NCBI GenBank assembly: GCA_016934295.1
Contig: JAFGTD010000239.1
Coordinates: 1-52,005, forward strand
DNA: 52,005 nucleotides
From: Acidobacteriota bacterium
Lineage (GTDB): Bacteria; Acidobacteriota; UBA6911
Direction: 5' to 3'
Shown here piece after piece: positions 1 through 8,510 of this stretch (its first letter is position 1; each line of letters opens with the position of its first letter). Below the pieces are notes generated by a model, which worked only from the letters and a program-made list of their open reading frames with translations, did no database searches and was not told where the DNA came from. Made by a program: the position numbers and the translations under genes.

Positions 1-265
1 ATCGAATACGGACAAAGGTTTAGTGTACCATGCCCGACCCGCATTTCTACAGCCGGGTTACGGTTCTTGCTTGAATTTTCAATTTAAATCAATACAAAAG
101 ATTACAGATTGAAGATTTTGGCTGATGATAATTATTACTCCCATATAGTGAGGACCGCCGGTTAAATCAAAGGAGTTCTGATACTTGTTTATTTGTCCAT
201 TCTCCGAGTAATAAAAGACAAGCTGGTCTATATGTGAACTGACTTCATCATCCTGTTTATAATAT
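1..265. other. AT-rich edge region without a convincing gene
   Basis: This stretch is AT-rich and carries loosely repeated words of the type TTCAATCTTCAATTTT, clearest at about 261-296, where they run into the 3' end of the CitE-like gene. A 65-codon minus-strand frame (79-276) with a TTG start overlaps that gene's tail, but it has no ribosome binding site and its ends are made of the low-complexity words. I therefore do not call it. No promoter, RNA gene or terminator is evident. Confidence 0.5.
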
Positions 266-1150
266 TCAATCTTCAATTTTCAATCTTGAATCTTTTCTTT
301 GCAGGATCCGTTTTGCGGCGGCACGGTGCGGATTGTCAATCAGGTTCCCGTCCAGCGTGGAAAGCGCCTTCCCCCTTTTTTCCGCCTCATCCAGTTCAGC
401 CAGAACATCTTCCGCCCAGGCAACCTCCGCCTCCGTCACATCGAAAGTCTGGTTGATTACCGGCAATTGATCCGGATGCAGGGCGCTTTTCCCTTCAAAT
501 CCAAGCCGGCGCGCTGAATCGGATTCCCGGCGGAGAGCGTCCGGGTTCTTAAGATCGAAGCACGGCGCATCTATGGCGTCAATCCCAGCCGCACGGGAGG
601 CGACCACCATCATCTGCATCGCCAGCAGGAACTCCCGTCGATCCGGGCCGGGCCTGCATCGAATATCGTTGGCATAATCGGCGGATCCGAAAATCAGCGA
701 CGCCATCCTGGGGGATGCTGCGGCGATTTCGGCCGCGTGCAATACACCCGCGGCGGATTCTATCATCGCGTGCAGTCGAACGGTTCCCCGGGGAATCGCG
801 GCACGGGATTCCACGGTCAGGATCGCGCTGTCCGCGGCTTGAATTTCCTCCTTTTTCTCAATTTTCGGCAGGCAAATGCCGTCTATCCTCCGGGAAACGA
901 CAGCGGCCAGGTCGCTTTTTCCCGTTTCGGTATCCAGGCCGTTCACCCGAACCACAACCTCGCGGGCGCCGAAATCGACCTGCTGCAATGCACGCACGAC
1001 GGTATCGCGTGCAAGGTCCTTTTGGGATGCCGCTACTCCGTCTTCAAGATTGAGCAGGAGCAGGTCCGCCGGCATCGTGGCCGACCGCCGGAGCATTTTT
1101 TCGCTGTCCCCCGGGACATATAGAACGCTGCGTCGTGAATGGCCGATCAT
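266..1150 (-). CDS. CitE/HpcH-family C-C lyase (citrate lyase beta / malyl-CoA lyase-like)
   Basis: A 294-residue protein of the HpcH/HpaI aldolase superfamily, CitE-like branch. These enzymes cleave or form C-C bonds in CoA thioesters such as malyl-CoA, citramalyl-CoA or citryl-ACP with a divalent metal. The N-terminus has the family signature RRSVLYVPGD, then NLEDGVA near residue 35, AMIESAAGV near 130 and GSADYAND near 155, which together form the acyl-CoA and metal site. Length is normal. The ATG at 1150 is preceded by a GGAGAAAAG-type ribosome binding site. No citrate lyase alpha, gamma or accessory genes are adjacent, so a stand-alone lyase is more likely than the citrate lyase complex. 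The last codons run into AT-rich repeat words. The exact substrate cannot be read from sequence. Confidence 0.85.
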   Translation of the reverse strand: MIGHSRRSVLYVPGDSEKMLRRSATMPADLLLLNLEDGVAASQKDLARDTVVRALQQVDFGAREVVVRVNGLDTETGKSDLAAVVSRRIDGICLPKIEKKEEIQAADSAILTVESRAAIPRGTVRLHAMIESAAGVLHAAEIAAASPRMASLIFGSADYANDIRCRPGPDRREFLLAMQMMVVASRAAGIDAIDAPCFDLKNPDALRRESDSARRLGFEGKSALHPDQLPVINQTFDVTEAEVAWAEDVLAELDEAEKRGKALSTLDGNLIDNPHRAAAKRILQRKDSRLKIED

Positions 1151-1239
1151 TTGACTTTTCTCCGGATTTGAACCCTCATGATACGATCGCGGAAGGATGG
1201 AAGCAAGAATACGGTACAGATTCGGGCCACGGTTTTGAA

Positions 1240-1296
1240 AACGTTCGAACGTTCAACGTTGGACGTCAAACATTTAACGTTGAACGTTTGAACGTT
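1240..1296. repeat. AACGTT palindromic repeat, copy 1
   Basis: Two 21-nt arms (1240-1260 and 1276-1296), built of AACGTT words separated by single bases, are reverse complements with one mismatch and enclose a 15-nt loop. The same design recurs at 11831-11889 and 13409-13452. Here it lies between the CitE-like gene and the DUF5658-like gene. It may form a hairpin in RNA or DNA; no T-run follows, so a classical terminator is not indicated. Confidence 0.8.
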
Positions 1297-1319
1297 AGTA
1301 TTTGCTGGCATTAAAAGAC

Positions 1320-1799
1320 TTAGACGATTTCAAGCACCAATACAAGATATAAATGATACATGGAAAGTAGAATATAAGCCCAGAGACAGATTCGAGCGGC
1401 AACCCTGCCCAACGCCCATTCCTTGTGCAGCATAATGATCGAGACGGCAATAACGGTTAATATGCCTTTGGTTCCGTAGAAAGCCGGCATGCCGCCCATT
1501 CTGATAACGGCGTCCATAATCGGATTCAATTCCCTTGCCGACCCGTGTATCAAATGCTGTTGCGTCAGAAGAGCATCCATCAGGGAAAGAAGAATAACGG
1601 AAACGGCGACAAGCCAGGTCCTGAGATCATAAACGTCGACATACCCGGTATCTGCTTCTCTTCGACCGCCTTTTTTTCTTCTAAGCGGCCAGAAATGAGA
1701 CAGGGGAAATATAGAGATCCGATCTCTGCGATCGCGGCCGGAACGTCTATCAACGGCAATTTTTTCCGTGAACGGATCACGGTATAAGTTATTCTTCAT
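1320..1799 (-). CDS. Small membrane protein, DUF5658-like
   Basis: A 159-residue protein of unknown function. The N-terminal half is charged and rich in Arg, with RRSGRDRRDR and KKGGRRE stretches, which points to a cytoplasmic tail. The C-terminal half has three hydrophobic segments, roughly residues 58-74 (WLVAVSVILLSLMDALL), 98-118 and 130-157, with the ELNPIMD motif after the first. That motif and layout resemble DUF5658 proteins as I remember them. I chose the ATG at 1799; a TTG lies two codons upstream at 1805. It sits 28 bp downstream of the end of the diguanylate cyclase gene on the same strand, so cotranscription is likely. A role in c-di-GMP signalling would be guesswork. Confidence 0.7.
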   Translation of the reverse strand: MKNNLYRDPFTEKIAVDRRSGRDRRDRISIFPLSHFWPLRRKKGGRREADTGYVDVYDLRTWLVAVSVILLSLMDALLTQQHLIHGSARELNPIMDAVIRMGGMPAFYGTKGILTVIAVSIIMLHKEWALGRVAARICLWAYILLSMYHLYLVLVLEIV

Positions 1800-1833
1800 C
1801 CACAATCGGTTATCGGCAACGGCGGAAAGAAGT

Positions 1834-2922
1834 TTACTCGTCGTCGGCCACGATACGGTCCCGCCCCTTTTGCTTGGCTAGATAAAGTCTCCGGTCGGCC
1901 GTTTCAATCAAAGTCCAGGGCTGCAGATCGTCGCGGGGAATCATCGACGCCACTCCGTAGCTGACCGTCACGTAAGGAGCCGCATCCGATCGGCTATGGG
2001 GAATCCCCAACTCCTTGAGGCCATTACGTATTCTTTCCGCCACAATCCGGGCTCCGTCAATGTCCGTCTCCGGCATGATAACGGCGAATTCTTCACCCCC
2101 ATAGCGCGCCCCCATATCGCTGACCCGATGAAGGCTTTGCCTTATGACGTGCGCGATTTTCGCCAGGCAGGCGTCTCCGGCCGGATGACCGTAAGCGTCG
2201 TTGTAATTCTTGAAATGATCCACATCGCACATTATCAGCGAGACCGGCTTCTGAGCCCGCTTCTGCCTGCGCCATTCAACCTCAAGATATTCATCAAATT
2301 TTCTGCGGTTTGCAAGTTTCGTCAGGCTGTCCTCTCTCGCCATTATTTCCAGTTCCCTGTTGGCGCGTTGAAGCGCCTCTTCAGCCTGCTTTCTCTCGGT
2401 AATGTCGGTAAATGTCTCCACCAGTCCTATGGTGTTTCCATCCAGATCGGCCAATGGCGTAAAAGCCACCCTGAAAACACACCGTTCGCCTGAAGGAAGA
2501 ACCAGTGTTTTCTCCTGTGCTACAATGGGTTCGCCCTTTTCAATGTTTTTCCAGGGACACATGTCCTCCATCGGGCATCCTCCCGGGAAAAAATCCTTAC
2601 ACAGGATTCCGAAAACATCTTCGGCCTTTTTGTTGAAAAGACGGAGGAGTTTCTTGTTCGCCCGGATGATTTTGTGATTTCTGTCAATGGCCCAGATTCC
2701 ATCATTGGACGCATTGAAAACCAGGTTTGTGACGAGATGCCCGAGCTCGGATTCCATAAAAATCCGGTTGGACCGCTTCATGGTTTCCGTAAGGATATTG
2801 TCTATCTGACTGTTCAGTTCGTTGTATTTCTTCTTAAAATCTTCCGTGCTGTCTTCGGGATTGGATGCGACACCGCTGTCGCGCCTCCCTGCCCTGTTGT
2901 CCGTCTCATTCCGGTCGGCCAT
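1834..2922 (-). CDS. PAS-domain diguanylate cyclase
   Basis: A 362-residue signalling protein. Residues about 25-60 look like a short coiled coil. A PAS domain follows (about 65-185; NASNDGIWAIDRNHKII, then the PAC end GLVETFTDITERKQAEEAL), and then a GGDEF domain (about 195-362). The active-site motif is present as GGEEF (RYGGEEFAVIMPE), and the DSLTKLANRR start and CDVDHFKNYND substrate-binding stretch are intact, so cyclic-di-GMP synthesis from two GTP is expected. No transmembrane segment is seen, so it should be cytoplasmic. The PAS domain has Cys residues (CKDFFPGGCPMEDMC) that could bind a ligand or metal, which is inference only. The ATG at 2922 has a GGAGAAG ribosome binding site. 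Polysaccharide genes nearby are a common target of c-di-GMP. Confidence 0.9.
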   Translation of the reverse strand: MADRNETDNRAGRRDSGVASNPEDSTEDFKKKYNELNSQIDNILTETMKRSNRIFMESELGHLVTNLVFNASNDGIWAIDRNHKIIRANKKLLRLFNKKAEDVFGILCKDFFPGGCPMEDMCPWKNIEKGEPIVAQEKTLVLPSGERCVFRVAFTPLADLDGNTIGLVETFTDITERKQAEEALQRANRELEIMAREDSLTKLANRRKFDEYLEVEWRRQKRAQKPVSLIMCDVDHFKNYNDAYGHPAGDACLAKIAHVIRQSLHRVSDMGARYGGEEFAVIMPETDIDGARIVAERIRNGLKELGIPHSRSDAAPYVTVSYGVASMIPRDDLQPWTLIETADRRLYLAKQKGRDRIVADDE

Positions 2923-3101
2923 TTACGAATCCGCTTCTCCGGGAAATCTATTGAAAGATCAAAATGCAGTAGCTACTGTGCCCAGCCTGCCCGTAAATCC
3001 GATACAAAATTTATTTTTAATATTACACAGTCTACCAGTATATTCAATTTTCCGAAATCAATAATGCTTTCGGTCAATCCATTATTTTCAATCTATAGGC
3101 C

Positions 3102-4277
3102 TCATGCAAAAGCCTGACTGATTTCTTCCAGAACAAGCGGATCGGATTCATTCCCCTGCACCCCCGGAAGGACCTTGCGGGCCCTCTCCGGGGAGATCTC
3201 CGCCAGAGCCCATACAGCGGACGCCCGCACCAGAGGGCTGGAGTCTGAGAGCGCCTGTTCGACAACCGGAATCGCTTCATGTTTTCCGGAATTGCCTAGA
3301 GCCGTCAGCACATTCCGCACGAATCCGTCCCGCGTTGCCCGGTAGATCGGACTGTTCCCATAACGCTGCTCGAATGCCTCAGGCGTAATTCGGGCCAATG
3401 GAATCAGTTCGGGAGTCATCCGTTCTCCCGCAGGGGAAAAACCTCCCTCGGTAGTTTTACGGGCAAATCCGTTCCAGGGGCAGACTTCCTGACAATCGTC
3501 ACAACCGAAAATCCGGTTCCCTATAAGTGGGCGCAGACGACGGGGGACCAATCCGCGATATTCAATAGTCAGGTAGGAAATGCACAATCTCGCATCGAGA
3601 ACATAGGGAGCGACAATGGCTCCTGTCGGGCATGCATCCAGGCAGCGGCGGCACGTACCGCAAAAATTCCCTTCATGGGAATCCGGCCTGAGAGGGATAT
3701 TCAACAGAATAACGCCGATAAAAATCCATGAGCCCCGGTCTTTTGAAATCAGGTTGGTGTGTTTCCCGATCCAGCCCAAGGTCGTTTGGCCTCCCCAGGC
3801 TTTCTCCATAACAGGGCCGGTATCGACATAGCACAATCCGTCGGCGGAAGGCTCTTCCTTTCGAATATATTGAAGCAATCTTTCCAGGCGTTCCCGTATA
3901 ACCTCGTGATAGTCCTCGCCCCATGCATAGCGGCTGATTCTCCCTTTTAAAGGGGAGTCGGCGAGCCTGTTTCCCGGGAAGTAATTCATCCCTGAGACTA
4001 ACACGGATCCGGCGCCGGGAAAAACCAGACGGGGATCTTGGCGCTTCCGAGCCTGGCGAACCAGCCAGGTCATGTCGCCATGGCGCCCGTCCGCGAGCCA
4101 GCGCCTGTAAAATTTGTAATGCGGGGCGGTTCCGGCCTGCGCTATGCCGACACGGAAAAAACCCAGTCGTCGGGCTTCCTTTCTAATCTTTGCAATAAGA
4201 ACCGATGGATCTTTCAGGAGAGAACTCCACTGGCGCCTACCATGTCTAGAAGGCTTTATTTCGGTCGGACACGGCAA
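3102..4277 (-). CDS. queG: Epoxyqueuosine reductase QueG
   Basis: A 391-residue cobalamin- and iron-sulfur-dependent enzyme that reduces epoxyqueuosine to queuosine in tRNA, the last step of queuosine synthesis. The N-terminal half has the catalytic-region stretch YVDTGPVMEKAWG and GWIGKHTNLI. Two 4Fe-4S clusters are supplied by CGTCRRCLDACPTGAI (about 206-221) and CDDCQEVCPWN (about 266-276). The C-terminal ~90 residues form HEAT-like repeats (NVLTALGNSG, ASAVWALAEI), as in longer QueG proteins. No ATG precedes the conserved core. The TTG at 4277 is the furthest plausible start and is uncertain by some residues. The cobalamin requirement fits the cobQ gene in the same window. Confidence 0.93.
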   Translation of the reverse strand: MPCPTEIKPSRHGRRQWSSLLKDPSVLIAKIRKEARRLGFFRVGIAQAGTAPHYKFYRRWLADGRHGDMTWLVRQARKRQDPRLVFPGAGSVLVSGMNYFPGNRLADSPLKGRISRYAWGEDYHEVIRERLERLLQYIRKEEPSADGLCYVDTGPVMEKAWGGQTTLGWIGKHTNLISKDRGSWIFIGVILLNIPLRPDSHEGNFCGTCRRCLDACPTGAIVAPYVLDARLCISYLTIEYRGLVPRRLRPLIGNRIFGCDDCQEVCPWNGFARKTTEGGFSPAGERMTPELIPLARITPEAFEQRYGNSPIYRATRDGFVRNVLTALGNSGKHEAIPVVEQALSDSSPLVRASAVWALAEISPERARKVLPGVQGNESDPLVLEEISQAFA

Positions 4278-4322
4278 AGCGAGGCATGGTGGGCATTTAT
4301 CATACTCTTGATAAGAAGGAAT

Positions 4323-4634
4323 TTACGATTGAATTTCCGTATCCACCTCAATCCGGATGGTTCCGTCGGGATCCTCCAGTTTCAGATGACGCACCATCCC
4401 CCGAATCGTGCTGCTTACTATAATTTTCGAAAAACCGCTGTTTAAGTCCATAGGCACCGGCTCACTATTGACCTCAATACGAACGTCTTGCCCTTCAATC
4501 TCATATTTCAGATTCCGGATGGGCCGCGGCGTCTTCAGCGATGTCGTAATACCCATACAAACATTCCCCAAAAGATTCCCGATAAACCTTGTAAGCGGTG
4601 CTTCTACTTCATTGCTAAAAATCCGTATTTTCAT
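4323..4634 (-). CDS. Small hypothetical protein
   Basis: About 103 residues from the ATG at 4634; GTG at 4652 or TTG at 4643 would add up to six. I do not recognise the family. The sequence alternates short hydrophobic and charged strands (IEGQDVRIEVNSEPVP, LEDPDGTIRIEVDTEI), suggesting a mostly beta fold. No signal peptide or membrane segment is seen. It lies 45 bp upstream of queG on the same strand, and may be cotranscribed with it. Coding character is moderate: the frame is open with balanced composition and no better frame overlaps it. Confidence 0.5.
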   Translation of the reverse strand: MKIRIFSNEVEAPLTRFIGNLLGNVCMGITTSLKTPRPIRNLKYEIEGQDVRIEVNSEPVPMDLNSGFSKIIVSSTIRGMVRHLKLEDPDGTIRIEVDTEIQS

Positions 4635-4796
4635 AGTCGCCAATTCTATCACAGCAAATCCGGCCGCTGGTTCCCGGCAGCCGATTGTAGTCCGAAAAGT
4701 TAAAAATTGTAAAATTCTCCATTCTCATATACAAACCTGGTAGTACAATCACAGCCGTTGCGCATTATAGTCATATACCGGCAAACAGCAAAACAT

Positions 4797-5906
4797 ATGC
4801 TCTCATTTCTTTTTATTGATTCCGAACGTGTCTGGAGGGGAGGCCATGTCCAGATCTTCACCCTCATCCAGGGATTGCATCACCGCGGCCACAGGGTGCA
4901 CCTGGTCTGCTTTCCCGGCACAACCCTGGAAACACAGGCACGGGATCTCGGCATTTCCGTACACACAATAGCAATTCGGAGCGAAGCGGGTGTAATCTCC
5001 CTGTTCCGTCTCTATTCCGTGCTTCGGAGCGTTCGGCCCGATTTCCTTGCATTCAATACGCCGAAACCGATTCTGCTAGGTAAACTGGCTTCCCGGTTTG
5101 CCCCCACAGGTGCTCGTATTATCTTTCGCAGGGTCGATTTTCCCCTGCGCCGTAACTTTATTTCCCGCATGAAATATACCCGGGGTATCGACTGCATCAT
5201 TGCCATTTCACAATCCATCAAAGCACGCCTCCAACAGGGGGGCGTTCCGGCATCCCTCATCAAAACCATCTACGAGGGAGTGGACCTGTCGCTGTTTCCC
5301 GAATACCCCGAGCCGGAAAAACGTCCGCCCGATGCGCGTGTCACTGTCGGCGCCGTTTCTCACTTGAGTCATGAAAAGGGCCTGAGTTACCTTGTCGAAG
5401 CGTCCGCCCTGATACCGGATGTAAAACGCAGAGCCAGATTTATTGTCGTGGGGGACGGACCCTGCCGCGAGGAGCTGCAGAATCTCGTACGGGATAAAGG
5501 CCTGGAAAGTTGTTACTATTTTGCAGGTTTTCAGACCGTCACGTCCGACCTTCTGAAAGACTTCGATATTTTCGTCCAGCCTAGTCTTTCCGAAGGGCTG
5601 GGATCGGCGATAATGGAAGCGATGGCGTGCTCCCTTCCGGTTATCGGCAGCCGTGTCGGCGGCATTCCCGAACTGGTTCGCGACGGCGAAAACGGCTTGC
5701 TGGTTCCTCCGGCGGATGCAGAAAATCTGTCAAAGGCGATGCAACAACTGCTGAACAACCCCGAGAATTGCAGGAAAATGGGCATGGAAGGAAGAAAAAG
5801 AGTGGAGGCAGAATTTACGATTGAGAGAAAGATCCTCGAAACTGAAAAATTATGTAATACTCTTCTGGGAAAATCGAAAACATTTGCAGGACAGCCTTAT
5901 GCTTAA
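4797..5906 (+). CDS. GT4-family glycosyltransferase
   Basis: About 369 residues, GT-B fold, GT4 family; it should transfer a sugar from a nucleotide donor to a lipid-linked glycan at the cytoplasmic membrane face. The N-terminal domain starts MLSFLFIDSERVWRGGHVQI with the usual Gly-rich acceptor-side loop. The C-terminal donor-binding domain has VGAVSHLSHEKGLSYLVEA, VGDGPCREEL and the E-x7-E region PSLSEGLGSAIMEAMACSLPVI, then VPPADAENL. I use the ATG at 4797; a TTG at 4758 in frame would add 13 atypical residues. It opens the first polysaccharide cluster and overlaps the next gene by 8 bp. The sugar specificity cannot be read. Confidence 0.85.
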   Translation: MLSFLFIDSERVWRGGHVQIFTLIQGLHHRGHRVHLVCFPGTTLETQARDLGISVHTIAIRSEAGVISLFRLYSVLRSVRPDFLAFNTPKPILLGKLASRFAPTGARIIFRRVDFPLRRNFISRMKYTRGIDCIIAISQSIKARLQQGGVPASLIKTIYEGVDLSLFPEYPEPEKRPPDARVTVGAVSHLSHEKGLSYLVEASALIPDVKRRARFIVVGDGPCREELQNLVRDKGLESCYYFAGFQTVTSDLLKDFDIFVQPSLSEGLGSAIMEAMACSLPVIGSRVGGIPELVRDGENGLLVPPADAENLSKAMQQLLNNPENCRKMGMEGRKRVEAEFTIERKILETEKLCNTLLGKSKTFAGQPYA

Positions 5907-7215
5907 GCGGATCCAGGCCTATTTACACTTATCTTTCCGGAACAATGCCGAAAGGGCGGCGTTTATAGGACTTGCCGCGAGCATTTCCATGGTAGTGGCT
6001 TCCATTGCCGTTTCGCAGATCCTGCTTGCACCCACGTTGATCGCCGCAGCCTGGATTATTTCCTACAACAGGAAACTATTTTCTTCCATGAAGTGGATCC
6101 TGCTGCCGCTGATAATTTTCTGCATCTGGATACTCCTGACCGCCCTGCTGGCGCCGAATATTATGCTGGCGCTTACCATTACGAAAAAATTCTATCTGTT
6201 CCTCCTTATTCCCCTCGTCCCCCTGATTGTGCGGGGGCGGGACAGGATCCTGTGGATATATAAGGCGATCGTAGCCGTTGCCCTTTTATCTTCACTTGTC
6301 GGCATCGGCCAATATATCGTCAACTCGGACAGTACCGACCTGATGCACCGGATATCGGGCTTTATGGGTCACTGGATGACCTTTTCCGGATTATTGATGC
6401 TGGCACTGGTGTGTACCGTGGCCTATGGATTGCGCACCGGCTGGAAATGGGCTTTCTTATGGATTCCGATTGCTTCGGCAATGGCTCTGGCGATTCTATT
6501 ATCGCTAACCCGCAACGCGGCCATGGGCGCGTACCTGGGGATTTTCATTCTGTTGATCGCGGCTTTTGTCTGGGAAAGGAAGAGGCGTTTCATCGTTTTA
6601 CTCACCTGTTTTATTCTTTTCTCGGTTATTTTCTATTTCGCCGCGCCGGCCTCCATCCAGCAAAGATTCCGGTCGGGATTTGATCCCAACGATCCCAATA
6701 CCCGCAACCGGGTTGAACTGATCGATACATCCATGCGGATTATCCAGGACAATCCCTGGTTCGGGGTTGGACCCAAAAACATTAAAATCGAAGCACTTAG
6801 ATACCGGAACCGGAATGAATTTCCGGACTGGATGTACCAGCACATGCACAACAACATCCTGCAGATAGCCTCTGAGATGGGGATTCCCGGCCTCGCCCTA
6901 TGGCTGTGGCTTATGATTCAGCTGGTACTGGATTCCCTGCGCACCTATCGATTCGCCAGGTCCGGCGCCTTCCCTTACGGAGAGGAAGCACGCAGGGAAG
7001 CCACTCTCATTTCCTCCGCCGCACTCGGCTGTTGGGTTGCGCTTATGATAGCCGGAATGTTTGAATACAATTTCGGGGATTCGGAAGTTCTGACGCTGTT
7101 TCTATTCATAATGAGCGCGCCTTATGCCTATTCCCCTAATGTTGTAAGGCCGGATACATCTTCCGACCCGAACGGAATTTCCAAAAAGGTTTTTACCGCG
7201 GCGGACCCGGTTTAA
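5899..7215 (+). CDS. O-antigen ligase / Wzy-like polymerase, first copy
   Basis: About 438 residues with roughly ten to twelve hydrophobic helices. The large loop typical of the O-antigen ligase superfamily lies at about 270-320 and holds GFDPNDPNTRNRVELI, NPWFGVGPKN and MYQHMHNN; in this superfamily that stretch contains the RxxL and PHN-like catalytic region. The ATG at 5899 overlaps the GT4 stop by 8 bp, which suggests coupled translation; the frame stays open upstream to 5821, but only inside the GT4 gene. It polymerises glycan repeats or transfers them to an acceptor at the periplasmic face; which of the two cannot be told. A second such protein is encoded at 31883-33193. Confidence 0.82.
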   Translation: MLKRIQAYLHLSFRNNAERAAFIGLAASISMVVASIAVSQILLAPTLIAAAWIISYNRKLFSSMKWILLPLIIFCIWILLTALLAPNIMLALTITKKFYLFLLIPLVPLIVRGRDRILWIYKAIVAVALLSSLVGIGQYIVNSDSTDLMHRISGFMGHWMTFSGLLMLALVCTVAYGLRTGWKWAFLWIPIASAMALAILLSLTRNAAMGAYLGIFILLIAAFVWERKRRFIVLLTCFILFSVIFYFAAPASIQQRFRSGFDPNDPNTRNRVELIDTSMRIIQDNPWFGVGPKNIKIEALRYRNRNEFPDWMYQHMHNNILQIASEMGIPGLALWLWLMIQLVLDSLRTYRFARSGAFPYGEEARREATLISSAALGCWVALMIAGMFEYNFGDSEVLTLFLFIMSAPYAYSPNVVRPDTSSDPNGISKKVFTAADPV

Positions 7216-7268
7216 ACAATGTTTCGAATAAACTCCATCCCGATTTTTGATAACCGTTGGGGTTCGCA

Positions 7269-8366
7269 TTGAAAATCGCAATCCTCGGAACACGCGGCAT
7301 CCCGGCCAACTACGGTGGATTCGAAACATTCGCCGAAGAATGTTCCGCGGGGCTTGCCGCCCGGGGGCATCAGGTAACCGTTTACGGGCGCTCGAACTAT
7401 ATACCGCGGAATGTGCGTACGCATCGCGGGGCAAGACTCGTCGTACTTCCAACCCTGGCATGGAAATATACCGACACGATCGTTCATACATTTCTCTCGG
7501 TTCTCCATTCTCTTTTCCAGAGATATGATGCCATCCTGATATGCAATGCAGCCAACAGCATTTTCGCCTGGCTTCCGCGGCTGTTCGGCGTGCCGGTGGC
7601 GGTCAACGTGGACGGCATCGAAAGAATGCGGCGAAAATGGAACCGTCTGGGAAAAGCGTATTATCGCCTCGGCGAGTACCTTTCAACACGATGCCCCAAC
7701 ATCATTGTCGCCGATGCCCGTGTGATCCAACGCTATTACAGGGATCGATACGGGGCCGAATCCGTATTCATCTCTTACGGGGCGACTGTCGAGAAGACTG
7801 CGGGACGGGATACTCTTGAGAAGCTTCAGCTTAAACCCGGCGAATATTTTCTCTACGTAAGTCGCCTGGAGCCTGAAAATAACGCGCACCTGGTGATCCG
7901 GGCTTTTGAAAAAGTGCGCACATCCAAACAACTGGTCATCGTCGGCGACGCCCCCTATGCCGCGGAATATATCCGGAGACTGCGCGCAACACGGGACACC
8001 AGGATCCTGTTTCCCGGCGCCATATACGGATCCGGGTACCGGCAGCTCCAGGCGAATGCGTTCTGCTATATCCATGCCACCGATGTCGGGGGCACGCACC
8101 CGGCGCTCATCGAAGCAATGGGACAGGGAAATATCGTCGTCGCCAACGGAACCCCGGAAAATCGCGAAGTCGTCGGCGACGCCGGGATTCTCTATGAGAA
8201 TAACGACATTGAAGCGCTTCGGGAATGCCTGCAGGATATTGCCGATAATCCTCAGCGGTATGAAAGCCTCAAAACCGCAGCGTCCGACCGCATCCGGGCT
8301 GAATATTCCTGGGAAAGCGTTGTCGAACAGTACGAAGGCCTTTTCTTTCGAATGGTTCATGACTAA
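7269..8366 (+). CDS. GT4 glycosyltransferase with DUF1972 N-terminal domain (rhamnosyltransferase-like)
   Basis: About 365 residues. The N-terminus KIAILGTRGIPANYGGFETF is the DUF1972 signature seen in putative rhamnosyl- or galactosyltransferases of capsule clusters. The C-terminal GT4 part has YVSRLEPENN, GDAPYAAEYI and THPALIEAMGQGNIVVANGTPENREVVGDAG split over residues 200-300. No ATG precedes the conserved start. The TTG at 7269 gives MKIAILGTRG directly and is preferred over the TTG at 7257. The 53-bp gap to the ligase-like gene holds no terminator. Its glycosyltransferase role is secure; the sugar is not. Confidence 0.85.
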   Translation: MKIAILGTRGIPANYGGFETFAEECSAGLAARGHQVTVYGRSNYIPRNVRTHRGARLVVLPTLAWKYTDTIVHTFLSVLHSLFQRYDAILICNAANSIFAWLPRLFGVPVAVNVDGIERMRRKWNRLGKAYYRLGEYLSTRCPNIIVADARVIQRYYRDRYGAESVFISYGATVEKTAGRDTLEKLQLKPGEYFLYVSRLEPENNAHLVIRAFEKVRTSKQLVIVGDAPYAAEYIRRLRATRDTRILFPGAIYGSGYRQLQANAFCYIHATDVGGTHPALIEAMGQGNIVVANGTPENREVVGDAGILYENNDIEALRECLQDIADNPQRYESLKTAASDRIRAEYSWESVVEQYEGLFFRMVHD

Positions 8367-8367
8367 C

Positions 8368-8438
8368 CTGACTTCTGTTCTTGCTCCTGACTTCTGACTT
8401 CCGGCTTCTGACTTCTGACTTCCGACTTCTGTCTCCTG
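8368..8438. repeat. Degenerate heptanucleotide repeat (CTGACTT type), copy 1
   Basis: About ten tandem, imperfect copies of a 7-mer close to CTGACTT, with variants CCGGCTT, CCGACTT and CTCCTGA, fill most of the gap between two glycosyltransferase genes on the same strand. The same repeat appears at 49684-49764. I see no promoter or terminator in the 144-bp gap. Slipped-strand length change is possible for such repeats, but the array is outside any coding frame. Confidence 0.85.
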
Positions 8439-8510
8439 AATCCCTGGATTTCACGGGATAATTATTTTTGTATATTTCTTTACTCCAAACGATGAAGTAT
8501 TGTCTGGATT

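Noticed and set aside
79..276. 65-codon minus-strand frame
   Set aside because: TTG start inside the tail of the CitE-like gene, no ribosome binding site, and both ends consist of AT-rich repeated words.
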